Below the pieces are notes generated by a model. The model made no database searches and was not told the DNA's origin. It saw only the letters and a list, made by a program, of their open reading frames with translations. The position numbers and the translations under genes are program-made. A DNA stretch of 64,000 nucleotides. Origin: Clostridia bacterium UC5.1-2E3 (lineage in GTDB: Bacteria > Bacillota > Clostridia > Lachnospirales > Lachnospiraceae). The stretch covers positions 1-64,000 of the forward strand of contig BBZO01000003.1 of NCBI GenBank assembly GCA_001304875.1, read 5' to 3'. The number at the start of each line of letters is the position of its first letter. Position 1 is the first letter of the stretch. Positions 1 through 8,356 of this stretch are shown one piece after another.

Positions 1-158
1 CCCGGAGGCAGCGGGCGCAGATAGGCAGCGTTTTAAGAAGCCGCCGGTTTCAGATAGGCGCGGTTTTAAGCTGGCGGCGGGCCAGTGCCGGGCAGGCGGT
101 GAGCCAGGCAGGCGAGGGCCCCGGACAGGGAGGGCCGGCGATCATCATATCAGTTTGA
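1..158 (+). CDS. Possible C-terminal end of an upstream protein (partial)
   Basis: One plus frame is open from the left edge to a TGA at 156-158 and ends in Gly/Pro/Gln-rich residues followed by AIIISV. The stop lies just ahead of the ribosome binding site of the ABC ATPase gene. A membrane-fusion protein usually precedes a MacB-type ATPase, and such proteins often have Gly/Pro-rich tails, so this could be its end. That is inference from position only. A second frame is also open here, and the DNA contains a crude repeat (CAGATAGGC...TTTTAAG, twice), so the frame choice is uncertain. Confidence 0.3.
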   Translation, partial: RRQRAQIGSVLRSRRFQIGAVLSWRRASAGQAVSQAGEGPGQGGPAIIISV

Positions 159-173
159 AAGGAAGGTTCCATC

Positions 174-887
174 ATGGAAGGACAGCAGCCGCTCATAGAG
201 CTTAAGGACATTTATAAAATCTACCGCATGGGCGCGGAGGAGGTTCACGCCAACGACGGGATCACTCTGACCATCTGCCGGGGCGAGTTTGTGGCGATCG
301 TGGGAAAATCCGGAAGCGGAAAATCCACGCTCATGAACATCATCGGCGCGCTGGACGTGCCCACCAGCGGAACTTATCTGCTGGGCGGAGAGGACGTGGG
401 ACACATGAGCGACAACCAGCTGGCAGAGATACGCAACAAAATGATCGGATTCATTTTCCAGCAGTACAATCTGCTTCCCCGGGACAATCTTCTGGAAAAT
501 GTGGAGCTCCCCCTGCTCTACGCCGGCGTCGGAAAAAATGAGCGCCGGGAGCGGGCCATGAAGGCGCTGGAAAAGGTGGGCCTTGCCGAAAAATGGGCCA
601 GCAAACCGAAGCAGCTCTCCGGCGGCCAGCAGCAGAGGGCGTCCATCGCCCGGGCGCTGGCCGGGGATCCGTCGCTCATACTGGCCGACGAGCCCACGGG
701 CGCGCTGGATTCCCGGACCAGCCGGGAGGTGCTGGATTTCATGAAGGAGCTGCACCGGGAGGGAAATACCATCGTGATGATCACCCATGACAGCTCCATC
801 GCCCTGGAGGCGGAGCGGGTCGTCCGCATCCACGACGGGAAAATAAATTTTGACGGAGATGTGAAAGAGTATGCTTCAATCCTTTAA
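174..887 (+). CDS. ABC transporter ATP-binding protein, MacB/LolD type
   Basis: Cytoplasmic ATPase of a type VII (MacB/LolD-like) ABC system that drives lipoprotein or drug/peptide export. The 237 residues show Walker [10 protein letters not shown] at about 44-52, a Q-loop region FQQYNLLP near 95-102, signature LSGGQQQR at 148-155, Walker B LILADEP near 168-174 and the switch histidine in MITHDSS. The N-terminus ([14 protein letters not shown] followed by a short EEVHAND spacer) is typical of MacB/FtsE-like ATPases. AAGGAAGG upstream supports the ATG. It overlaps the permease start at 871 by 17 bases, so the two are translationally coupled. The substrate cannot be told from sequence. Confidence 0.93.
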   Translation: MEGQQPLIELKDIYKIYRMGAEEVHANDGITLTICRGEFVAIVGKSGSGKSTLMNIIGALDVPTSGTYLLGGEDVGHMSDNQLAEIRNKMIGFIFQQYNLLPRDNLLENVELPLLYAGVGKNERRERAMKALEKVGLAEKWASKPKQLSGGQQQRASIARALAGDPSLILADEPTGALDSRTSREVLDFMKELHREGNTIVMITHDSSIALEAERVVRIHDGKINFDGDVKEYASIL

Positions 888-2055
888 CCTGGCCATAAAA
901 AGCATATGGAGCAATAAAAATGCGTTCGTTTCTGACCATGCTCGGCATCGTGATCGGCGTGGCCGCGGTGATCATCCTGGTGGGACTCATCAACGGCCAG
1001 ATGTCCTACATGAAGGAGAGCTTTGCCAGCATGGGAACCAACCAGATCATGGTCAATCTGGTGAATTTAAGCACCCGTTCCGTCTCGGACGACGAGATGT
1101 ACGGGTTTTACGAGGAGAACCGGGAGTATTTTGCCCAGATGTCCCCCACGGTCTCGGTGAACGGCACCGTCAAGGTGGGAAATGAGTCCCAGACTTCCAC
1201 CTCCATCACCGGAGTCAGCGAGGAGTATCTGGATCTCAAGGAGCAGGCGCTGGACGAGGGGCGGTTCATCCAGTATTCGGACATCGTCTCAAGGCAGAAG
1301 GTCTGCGTGGTGGGGTACTACATCGCGCAGGAGCTGTACGGCGGCGCATCGAAGGCCTGGGCGGGACCATCAAGGTCAACGGCGAGGCCTATGAGATCGT
1401 GGGCTGCGTGGAGCGGCAGACCAGCGAGAGCGACGACGTGGAGGAGGGCGGCAGTGACGATTTCCTATACCTTCCCTACACCACAGCCGTGAAGCTCTCC
1501 AGAAACGGCGTCATCGGAAACTATGTGTTCACCACCGTGGACACCGACGAAACGGAGACGGTCAAGGATCTGTTCGACGAGTTCCTGTATCCCATTTTCA
1601 AGGACGAGGATCTCTACTCCATCACCGCCATGAGCGAGATGCTGGATTCCCTAAATTCCATGATCGCCATGATGTCTCTTCTGGTCGGAGGCATCGCCGG
1701 AATCTCTCTTCTGGTAGCCGGCGTGGGCGTAATGAACATTATGCTGGTATCCGTGACGGAGCGCACCCGGGAGATCGGCATCCGAAAATCCCTGGGCGCG
1801 AAGCGCAGAACCATCATGCAGCAGTTCGTCATCGAGGCGGCCGTCACCAGCTCCCTCGGCGGAATCCTGGGAATTATCCTGGGCTGTCTTCTGACCGGCG
1901 TTATCGGCAATATGATGGGAATGGAGGCGGAGCCGACGCTGGGGTCCGTTCTGGTGGCCTTCGGCGTGTCGGTGGGGATCGGGCTTCTGTTTGGCTATAT
2001 GCCCGCGGGACGGGCTGCACGGCTGAATCCGATCGATGCGCTGAGGAGTGAGTAG
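871..2055 (+). CDS. ABC transporter permease, MacB/FtsX family (frameshifted)
   Basis: Membrane partner of the preceding ATPase. Two frame changes interrupt it. One is near 918, where a run of A is one base too long ahead of [14 protein letters not shown]. The other is near 1350, where one base is missing before the segment [18 protein letters not shown]. Read through, it gives an N-terminal transmembrane helix, a roughly 230-residue periplasmic-type MacB core domain, and a C-terminal FtsX domain. The latter has three helices and the family motif [17 protein letters not shown], ending [12 protein letters not shown]. The order ATPase then permease matches MacB-type exporters. The frame breaks look like base-calling errors because all domains remain intact. 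Confidence 0.88.
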
Positions 2056-2069
2056 GAGGAGTTGAGACC

Positions 2070-2159
2070 TTTTAAAACCTGGAGTTGGGCTGAGCGGTCC
2101 AGCATTTTTAAGTCCCGCTCGGCCTCATCCAGAAACTCTATGGTCCATATTATTTTCAT
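2070..2159 (-). pseudogene. Toxin remnant, RelE/ParE family, 5' fragment only
   Basis: Reading leftward from ATG at 2159 gives MKIIWTIEFLDEAERDLKML and then DRSAQLQVLK. This matches the N-terminus of RelE/ParE-type toxins, which start with a beta strand, then E-F-x-x-x-A and a helix. The recognisable part ends after about 30 residues where it meets the 3' end of the ABC permease gene; the family is normally about 90 residues. Its ATG overlaps the stop of the antitoxin fragment (ATGA), the usual operon arrangement. This is a truncated remnant, probably inactive. Confidence 0.6.
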
Positions 2160-2326
2160 TCGATTTCTACATCCTCCGTATGTTCAATATCCTGTTCGGA
2201 AATGTTCAGATGTTCCATGACCTCTGAAAATGAGACAGATGGCTTTTTTGGGTTGGCTTTCAAGCGGCTGGAGGCCTCGAGCAGAAGCAGATAATTTTCC
2301 TCGATTGGGCTTCTGTGCAGAGCCGG
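2156..2326 (-). pseudogene. Antitoxin remnant (Phd/RelB-like), N-terminus lost
   Basis: The minus frame between a TGA at 2327-2329 and the stop at 2156-2158 encodes about 56 residues: RSPIEENYLLLLEASSRLKA, then a short linker, then FSEVMEHLNISEQDIEHTED. This looks like the C-terminal toxin-binding half of a type II antitoxin. There is no start codon ahead of the conserved part, and the DNA-binding half is missing. Together with the cut-off toxin it is a decayed toxin-antitoxin pair. The family assignment is by general resemblance only. Confidence 0.5.
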
Positions 2327-2484
2327 TCAAAAATACACGCTCTTTTCTCGAAAAAAATATATGTTATATTTTAAGATATAGAGATATGGGGGCAAAAAGT
2401 GTCGTGCCCCTACCATTCCGGACTGCTCCGCGTTTTGCGCCTCTGCAGCCCGTGAAAATAATACACAGAAAGAAGGAGCCAGCC

Positions 2485-3021
2485 ATGATTTTACAGACAC
2501 CCCGCCTGTATTTAAGAAGAATGACAGACGACGATTTCCCGGCCCTCTGCCTTATGCTTAAAGATGAGGAGGTCATGTACGCCTACGAGCATGCGTTTTC
2601 CGACGAGGAGGCCAGACAGTGGCTTCACCGTCAGATGGAGCGCTACGCTCAGTACGGCTTCGGGCTGTGGGCCGTCGTTCTAAAGGAGACCGGCGAGATG
2701 ATCGGCCAGTGCGGGCTGACCATGCAGGACTGTGACGGCACGGAGGTGATGGAGGTGGGGTACCTGTTCCAGAAAAAATTCTGGCATCAGGGCTACGCTG
2801 CGGAGGCTGCCATAGCCTGCCGGGACTACGCGTTTGAAACGCTGGGCGCATCGGAGGTGTACTCCATCATCCGCGACAACAATCTGGCTTCACAGCGCGT
2901 GGCCGGGCGCAACGGCATGACGCCGCGCGGCCAGTTCGTGAAGCACTATTACGGGATGGATATGCCCCATATCATATATTCAGTGAAACGGAGGGAATGG
3001 GATGTCATTAAAAATCATTGA
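2485..3021 (+). CDS. GNAT family N-acetyltransferase (RimJ/RimL type)
   Basis: Likely acetyl-CoA-dependent N-acetyltransferase, 178 residues. It begins MILQTPRLYLRRMTDDDFPAL, the standard start of RimJ/RimL-like acetyltransferases. It carries the acetyl-CoA-binding segment around VGYLFQKKFWHQGYAAEAA (beta4-alpha3, Q-x-x-G-x-A variant) and ends with the usual NLASQRVAGRNGM motif. The frame is open upstream to 2230, but AGAAGGAG at 2471-2478 fixes the start at 2485. It overlaps the macrodomain gene by 20 bases, so the two are probably co-translated. The acceptor substrate is unknown. Confidence 0.9.
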   Translation: MILQTPRLYLRRMTDDDFPALCLMLKDEEVMYAYEHAFSDEEARQWLHRQMERYAQYGFGLWAVVLKETGEMIGQCGLTMQDCDGTEVMEVGYLFQKKFWHQGYAAEAAIACRDYAFETLGASEVYSIIRDNNLASQRVAGRNGMTPRGQFVKHYYGMDMPHIIYSVKRREWDVIKNH

Positions 3022-3559
3022 GGGCGATATAACAAAATGTGAAACCACAGCCATTGTGAACGCAGCTAACACCTCGCTCTTGGGCGGCGGGGGTGTGGAC
3101 GGGGCCATCCACCGGGCGGCAGGCCCCGGGCTTTTAGCCGAGTGCCGGGCATTTCACGGCTGCCCCACCGGAGAGGCCAGAATCACGAAGGGCTATAATC
3201 TCAAAGCCGCCTATGTCATCCACACGCCCGGCCCACGCTACGCCGGGGGAAATCGTGGGGAAGCGCAGCTTCTGGAGTCCTGTTACCGGAATTGCCTTCT
3301 GCTGGCCATGGAGCACGGAATCCGCGAGATCGCATTTCCGTCCATCAGCACAGGCATTTACCGTTTCCCGCTGAAGGAAGCCGCCGAAATCGCGGTCCGC
3401 ACCATCAGGCAGTATCCGCAGATGGACGTAACCATGGTCTGCTTCGATCCGGTGACCAGAGAGGCATACGAGGAGGCGTTGGAAACCTGTCTGCGGGAGG
3501 CGGAACGCCGGAAGAATATGGAGAATCTGCAGGACACAGAGAAGCTCCAGGAGGAGTAG
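3002..3559 (+). CDS. Macrodomain protein, probable O-acetyl-ADP-ribose deacetylase (YmdB-like)
   Basis: ADP-ribose-binding hydrolase of the MacroD/YmdB class, 185 residues. Visible family motifs are GDITKCETTAIVNAAN (residues 8-23), the substrate loop LLGGGGVDGAIHRAAG (26-41), and the phosphate loop FPSISTGIYRFP near 111-122. These include the catalytic-loop Asn and Asp residues expected of active enzymes. A charged C-terminal tail of about 20 residues follows the domain. The gene starts inside the 3' end of the acetyltransferase and is followed 4 bases later by an unknown gene, so the three probably form an operon. An active acetyl- or ADP-ribosyl-removing enzyme is inferred from the family. 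Confidence 0.93.
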   Translation: MSLKIIEGDITKCETTAIVNAANTSLLGGGGVDGAIHRAAGPGLLAECRAFHGCPTGEARITKGYNLKAAYVIHTPGPRYAGGNRGEAQLLESCYRNCLLLAMEHGIREIAFPSISTGIYRFPLKEAAEIAVRTIRQYPQMDVTMVCFDPVTREAYEEALETCLREAERRKNMENLQDTEKLQEE

Positions 3560-3562
3560 GGC

Positions 3563-4236
3563 ATGGAAAGAAAAAACGAGACGACGGCAGTGAATGCCGG
3601 TTACTGTAATCTCCCCATGAAGCTGGCATTTGAAAACAGGGAGCTGACCGCGGATGTCCGGAACATTCTGACTGCCTGTTATGGCGCAGAGCAGGGAATC
3701 TGCGAGTTTGAAAGGTGGAGACGTTCGGGCCGAACCTTCCGCCAGTTCGCCGCATTCAGCAGTGAGGAGGAGCTGCCGCCCAACGTGCGCGGCCAGGTGT
3801 TTGCGGCGATGGAGGCGGCAGATGCGCGGGCTCCCTTTCCCATTACCGCCCTGTACCCGTGGCTGGAGGAAACACGCTGGAGCTTCGATGTGGCCAGAGT
3901 GATCGGGATCCGGTCGATGTGAGAAGAGGGGCGGAGCGCCTGTTCGATCTGGCCCGGATGGAGTTTGAGGAAACGCCCCAATCCGCGGACAGCAGCCGTG
4001 ATTTGTTTATCAGCTGCGATCCGGTCACCAGCTGCGGTTCGGTCATCGGCCGCGCCCCGATCACTAGTTGCGATCCGGTCGCAGGCCGGATGCGCCTGTC
4101 TCTGATTCCGCTTGGCGAAAACGAGGATACTGTCACTTTATTTCCCAGAGATAAAAACGAGCTTTATAAAATAGCAAAGTCGGTTCTGTTTGACGGAACG
4201 CTGGATTTAGATGCTTTTGAGGCGGATATCATATAA
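3563..4236 (+). CDS. Protein of unknown function next to macrodomain gene (frameshifted)
   Basis: I do not recognise the family. The frame starting at ATG 3563 runs to about 3890, where one base is missing. The continuation is in the next frame (SDRDPVDVRRGAERLFDLAR onward) and ends at 4236, giving about 224 residues. It is soluble, with no signal peptide or membrane segment. The middle holds a degenerate internal repeat, ISCDPVTSCGSV followed by ITSCDPVAGR, visible also in the DNA at about 4011-4087. It is 4 bases downstream of the macrodomain gene, so a role linked to ADP-ribose metabolism is possible but only by position. Confidence 0.6.
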
Positions 4237-4357
4237 TCCGCTGAGGCTTTAAAATGGCTGCAAAAAGGAGTGCGAAAAAAGTATGAAATGAACCTGGGAT
4301 GGATCTGGAACGAAACATGTAGCAAACATGGAATACATATGGAAAGGAGAAACAGCC

Positions 4358-5398
4358 GTGCTGGCATACACATACAAGACAAAAGGAACATTTAAACTGG
4401 AGGAAAAGCCGGTGCCGGAAATCCTGTCCTCCACCGACGCCATCGTGCGGGTCACCCTGTCCAGCATCTGCACCAGTGACCTTCACATCAAACACGGCTC
4501 CGTGCCGCGGGCGGTGCCCGGCATCACTGTGGGGCATGAGATGGTGGGCGTGGTGGAAAAAGTTGGAGCTGCGGTGACGAACGTGGCCCCCGGAGACCGG
4601 GTGACCGTCAATGTAGAAACCTTCTGCGGCGAATGCTTTTTCTGCAGAAACGGATGGGTCAACAACTGCGAGGATGAGAACGGCGGATGGGCGCTGGGCT
4701 GCCGCATCGACGGCGGACAGGCCGAGTACGTCCGCGTGCCGCTGGCAAACCAGGGCCTCAACCGGATTCCGGACTCCGTCACGGACCGGCAGGCTCTGTT
4801 TGTGGGAGATGTGCTGGCCACCGGGTACTGGGCGGCAAAAATCTCCGATATAAAGGAGCAGGACACGGTGCTCATCATCGGCGCAGGCCCCACCGGCATC
4901 TGCACGCTGCTCTGTGTGATGCTTAAAAACCCGGCGAAAATCATCGTCTGCGAGACTGACGCGGGCCGCCGGAAATTTGTGAAAGAGCACTATCCCCAGG
5001 TGGAAGTCGTCGATCCGCAGGCTGCCGATGTGGAGCGCTATGTGAAATCCATTACTCCGCATGGAGGCGCGGACGTGGTGCTTGAGGTGGCGGGCACGGA
5101 GGCCACCTTCCAAATGGCCTGGAAATGCGCCCGCCCCAACGCGGTGGTCACCGTGGTGGCCCTGTACGACGGTCCCCAGACACTGCCGCTACCTGATATG
5201 TACGGAAAAAATCTGACGTTCAAATTCGGCGGCGTGGACGGCTGCGACTGCGGCGAAATTCTCTCTCTGATCGCAGAAGGGAAAATCGACACGACACCGC
5301 TTATCACCCACACCTTTAAACTGCGGGAAATCGAAGCTGCCTACGAGCTTTTTGAAAACCGCAGGGATGGCGTGATCAAGGTGGCAGTGGAGCCGTAA
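4358..5398 (+). CDS. Zinc-dependent alcohol dehydrogenase, MDR family
   Basis: Medium-chain NAD(P)-dependent dehydrogenase of about 346 residues. It shows the catalytic zinc ligands in SSICTSDLHIKHG and VGHEMVGVVEKVG. The structural zinc lobe is present as four cysteines (C-x2-C-x2-C-x7-C) in FCGECFFCRNGWVNNC. A Rossmann motif lies at IIGAGPTGICTLLC. An ATG at 4328 is in frame, but GGAAAGGAG at 4341-4349 sits at correct distance from GTG 4358, which gives the usual family start VLAYTYKTKG. The gene converges on manA. The substrate is unknown; a secondary alcohol or polyol is typical for this subgroup. Confidence 0.9.
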   Translation: MLAYTYKTKGTFKLEEKPVPEILSSTDAIVRVTLSSICTSDLHIKHGSVPRAVPGITVGHEMVGVVEKVGAAVTNVAPGDRVTVNVETFCGECFFCRNGWVNNCEDENGGWALGCRIDGGQAEYVRVPLANQGLNRIPDSVTDRQALFVGDVLATGYWAAKISDIKEQDTVLIIGAGPTGICTLLCVMLKNPAKIIVCETDAGRRKFVKEHYPQVEVVDPQAADVERYVKSITPHGGADVVLEVAGTEATFQMAWKCARPNAVVTVVALYDGPQTLPLPDMYGKNLTFKFGGVDGCDCGEILSLIAEGKIDTTPLITHTFKLREIEAAYELFENRRDGVIKVAVEP

Positions 5399-5412
5399 TA
5401 CGTTTCTTTATG

Positions 5413-6486
5413 TTATTTTTTGCCGAAGAAGTGGAGAACCCGCAGCGGAGTTCCCTCCCCGGCTTTAAGCGTAAATTCCCCGGTTCTGGCGGGGACAAAA
5501 ATCTGACAGGTCTTCTCAAGCGGGATGCGGGTGAGGCCGGCGGTGAGCATTCCCCGTCCCTCCAGCACGTACAGCCCGGAAAAACCATGGGAGTCCGGTA
5601 CGGTGATCGTCCCGTCTGTCCGGATCTCGTCTAAACGAAACAGCGGAGTGTTCTCATATCCGATCAGGGTGGAGATCGTTCCGCTTTCTGTCTTCATAAG
5701 GGTGTCCGGCTTTATAAAATACCGGTCGAGAATCGTCTGCCGGTCCATGTCGCCGTAGCAGAATGCGTCGAACATGCGGTCAAAGCCCAGTCCCTGGTGA
5801 CAGAGAAAATCATCCACCGCAAAGCCGCTGGGCGTCGTCCGCTCCACGCGTATCGTGAAGTCCGTGGGCTCCTGGATCTCGGCCAGGAGACAGCCTGCGC
5901 CGATGGCGTGAGGCATGCCGCCCTCAATTAAGATCGTATCTCCGGGCTTCACCTCAAATTTCTGCATGGCGTCCAGCATGCCGGGAATATCCTGTGTGTC
6001 AAAGAGGTGCTTCCAGTATTCCCGCGTGATTCCCGGGCGGAATCCCAGATAGATGCATGGCGTCTGGCCGTCCACGTCCCTGGTGCCCAGAATATGCCAG
6101 CACTCCGTCTTGCCGTAGGGGCTGTGAAACAGCTCCATAGCCTTTTCGCGGTCCGGATGCACCTGCAGCGTCAGCCGTTCGGCGCTGTCAATCAGCTTGA
6201 CCAGCACGCCGGGCGAGCCGCCGGGACACGCGTCTGGATGCGTGTCGAGCAGGTCTTTCAAAGTCTGGGAGGTTCCAAAAAGATGGCTCATCCCCTCGTC
6301 CTTGATATCCTCGCGTCCGACATTGCGGGCGGCAACCACCGACATGATCCATTCCTCCGGAAAATGTCCGTTCTCGCCGCCGGATATTCCGTGAAGCTCA
6401 TCCAGGAGACGTCCGCCCAGATAGGTGCGCCAGACCCGTGGATTGTCCAGGCGGACAGGCGTATTTTCGGCGGTGGGGATATCCAC
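5413..6486 (-). CDS. manA: Mannose-6-phosphate isomerase, class I
   Basis: Interconverts mannose 6-phosphate and fructose 6-phosphate using zinc. Recognisable stretches are NPRVWRTYLGGRLLDELHGI, HFPEEWIMSVVAARN, LQVHPDREKAM with the zinc-binding H-x-D, and a zinc-binding region with EGGMPHAIGAGCLLAEIQE. The reading frame continues upstream without a stop into the Gfo/Idh/MocA oxidoreductase. The start given is an internal GTG with AGGAAAG just ahead, but the two may be one fused protein. As the last gene of the minus-strand glycyl radical locus, it hints that the pathway product enters hexose phosphate metabolism. Confidence 0.85.
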   Translation of the reverse strand: MDIPTAENTPVRLDNPRVWRTYLGGRLLDELHGISGGENGHFPEEWIMSVVAARNVGREDIKDEGMSHLFGTSQTLKDLLDTHPDACPGGSPGVLVKLIDSAERLTLQVHPDREKAMELFHSPYGKTECWHILGTRDVDGQTPCIYLGFRPGITREYWKHLFDTQDIPGMLDAMQKFEVKPGDTILIEGGMPHAIGAGCLLAEIQEPTDFTIRVERTTPSGFAVDDFLCHQGLGFDRMFDAFCYGDMDRQTILDRYFIKPDTLMKTESGTISTLIGYENTPLFRLDEIRTDGTITVPDSHGFSGLYVLEGRGMLTAGLTRIPLEKTCQIFVPARTGEFTLKAGEGTPLRVLHFFGKK

Positions 6487-7501
6487 CCGCTTTCCTGTGG
6501 CGCTGGATTCATAGATGGCGTGGATGACCTGCAATGGAATGCGGCCTTCCCTGGCGTCGATCAGAACGGGAGTGCCCGTATGGACGGCATGAACGAAATC
6601 TGCGTATTCCCTGGTGTGGTTGTGATGGGAAATTCCTCTCGGATCGGCGGCACCGGAGTTGCCCTCCTCTGCGCCGATGGGGAGCGGACAGGGAACCGGC
6701 AGGGACCAGAGCGTGATGGAATCCTCTGTGAGCTCCACCGAGCCCTTCTCCCCGCAGAGAATCAGTTTTTCGCGTAAGCCGGCTGGGAGCAGACGGTAGC
6801 GTCGATGGAAGCCACCGCGCCTCCTGCAAAGCGGACGGCGGCCGCCACCGTATCTTCCACCTCGATGTCTCTGAGGAGCGTGTCCGAATAGCCGCAGGCA
6901 CTGACCGGACGGCCCATGAGCCAGCACAGCAGGTCGATCCCGTGGATGCCCTGGTTCATCAGAACGCCGCCCCCATCCCCGGCGATGTTCCGCGCCATCC
7001 GGCCTGGTCATAGTATTCCTGAGAGCGGAAATAGCGCATCATAAGGGAGGCCGACACCATGCGGCCGAAGTGGCCGGCGTCGATGGCCGATTTAATCACC
7101 CGTGCCGCGTCGGAGAAACGGGACTGGGAGATCGTGCAGACCACAAGTCCGGTCTCGTCCGCTTTTCTGACCACTTCGTCCGCCTCCTCCAGTGTCAGGC
7201 ACATGGGCTTTTCCACCACCACATGTTTCCCGGCGTCCAGCGCCATAAGAATCTGACGGGCGTGGTCCCCGCTGGGCGTACAGATGGCGACGGCGTCCAG
7301 GCTGCCGTCCGCCAGCATGTCCTCGTAGCTTTCCCAGGCGGTGATGGAAAATTCCTTCGCCAGCGCGCAGGCGCTATCGTAGCTGTGGCTGCAGCAGCCG
7401 GTTAAGGAGATGCCCTCCGTCTCCTGTATAGCCAGGGCGTGGTAACGGGAAATCATGCCGCAGCCGACGATTCCGATTTTCAGTTCTTTTTTCTGTTCCA
7501 T
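6475..7501 (-). CDS. Gfo/Idh/MocA family oxidoreductase (frameshifted; runs into manA)
   Basis: NAD(P)-dependent sugar or polyol dehydrogenase. The N-terminal Rossmann domain begins LKIGIVGCGMISRYHALAIQ and continues with the family signature VVVEKPMCLTLEEADE. The C-terminal domain includes GGVLMNQGIHGIDLLCWLMG, with the usual catalytic H-x-x-D-L, and HTREYADFVHAVHTG. Frame changes occur near 6990 and 6775. The family usually ends in YES(A)xTG(K)RVDI, which is seen here, but no stop follows and the frame passes straight into ManA. TAGGAG precedes ATG 7501. The substrate is unknown; it probably oxidises or reduces an intermediate of the neighbouring glycyl radical pathway. Confidence 0.85.
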
Positions 7502-7511
7502 ATAAAGACTC

Positions 7512-8299
7512 CTAATCTTCTAATGTTTGCTTTACCCCTGTCGGTTTGTGAACCTCGTTTAAGTATGCAACGGCGGCGTCCTTCTGTTCTTCGGGGGTAC
7601 AGTCGATCCAGAGATAGTGCATTTTCTGGTCACCCTGGGCGATCACTCCGTGGTTGCTGCCCAGAGGGATGTGTAAGAGCGTATCTCCCTTCATGGGCAG
7701 ATGTGGCAGTCGATGAGCAGGTTCATGTCGTTCTCCGGAAAACTGAAGAAAAACTGATCCAATAAAGGATGCGCGTGCTGTCCCACCAGATCGTCCCCGT
7801 TGGCCTCCACACTGCCCATGGCAAAGCGCGGGATCACGGACTGCTTTAAGAGGGCCCGGCTGATGGTCGTCTCACTCTTAAAGAAATCCCGGTACTGCTC
7901 CGCGTCTGCATAGGCCAGGCTTATGGGAAACTCTGTCGTGCTTTTCTCGAGATCTTTAAGATCATTTTCGCTCATATCCCAGCAGATTTCAAGCAGAATC
8001 GCGTCGGAATGTGCCGAAATAAGAATATCGCTCTGCGGTTTTGCGGTAAACAGAGCCCGCTCGTGGTAAGAAAATGTCTTGTGCTCTGCCTCGAAGGTCA
8101 CGGATCCGCTGCAGAGAAAGAGGATGCATATGTGCTCGTTCTGCCCCTTAATAGAAATCGTTTCGCCGGAGGGCAGATGCAGGCAGGACACCGCCGCCCC
8201 CGGAATTTCTCCGGGGAGCAGGGGAATCCGGCAGTTTCCCGTCATATGTGCGGGCAGGGTCTCCATTTTGATGTAAGAGGGTATTTCTCTGGCTGGCAT
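7512..8299 (-). CDS. Cupin-domain protein (frameshifted)
   Basis: About 262 residues. The first two thirds (MPAREIPSYIKMETLPAHM onward) look like a degenerate cupin. The last third is a clear cupin with VGQHAHPLLDQFFFSFPEN and, after a one-base gap near 7690, GDTLLHIPLGSNHGV. The H-x-H...H arrangement suggests a bound metal. It lies between the glycyl radical enzyme and the oxidoreductase on the same strand, 10 bases from the latter. It could be a sugar isomerase or epimerase, or a sensor protein. I cannot decide between these from the sequence. Confidence 0.75.
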
Positions 8300-8356
8300 A
8301 AATTAAAAACTCCTTTCCTGGAATATATCTTATTGTACTTAGGGATGGCGCGCAAA

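Noticed and set aside
150-833. Long minus-strand open frame opposite the ABC ATPase gene
   Set aside because: It mirrors the codons of a clear ATPase gene, has no family features and no ribosome binding site. Similar antisense frames occur opposite other GC-rich genes here.
871-2055. Programmed frameshifting in the ABC permease and other genes
   Set aside because: The breaks lack a shared slippery heptamer and downstream structure and occur in dozens of unrelated genes.
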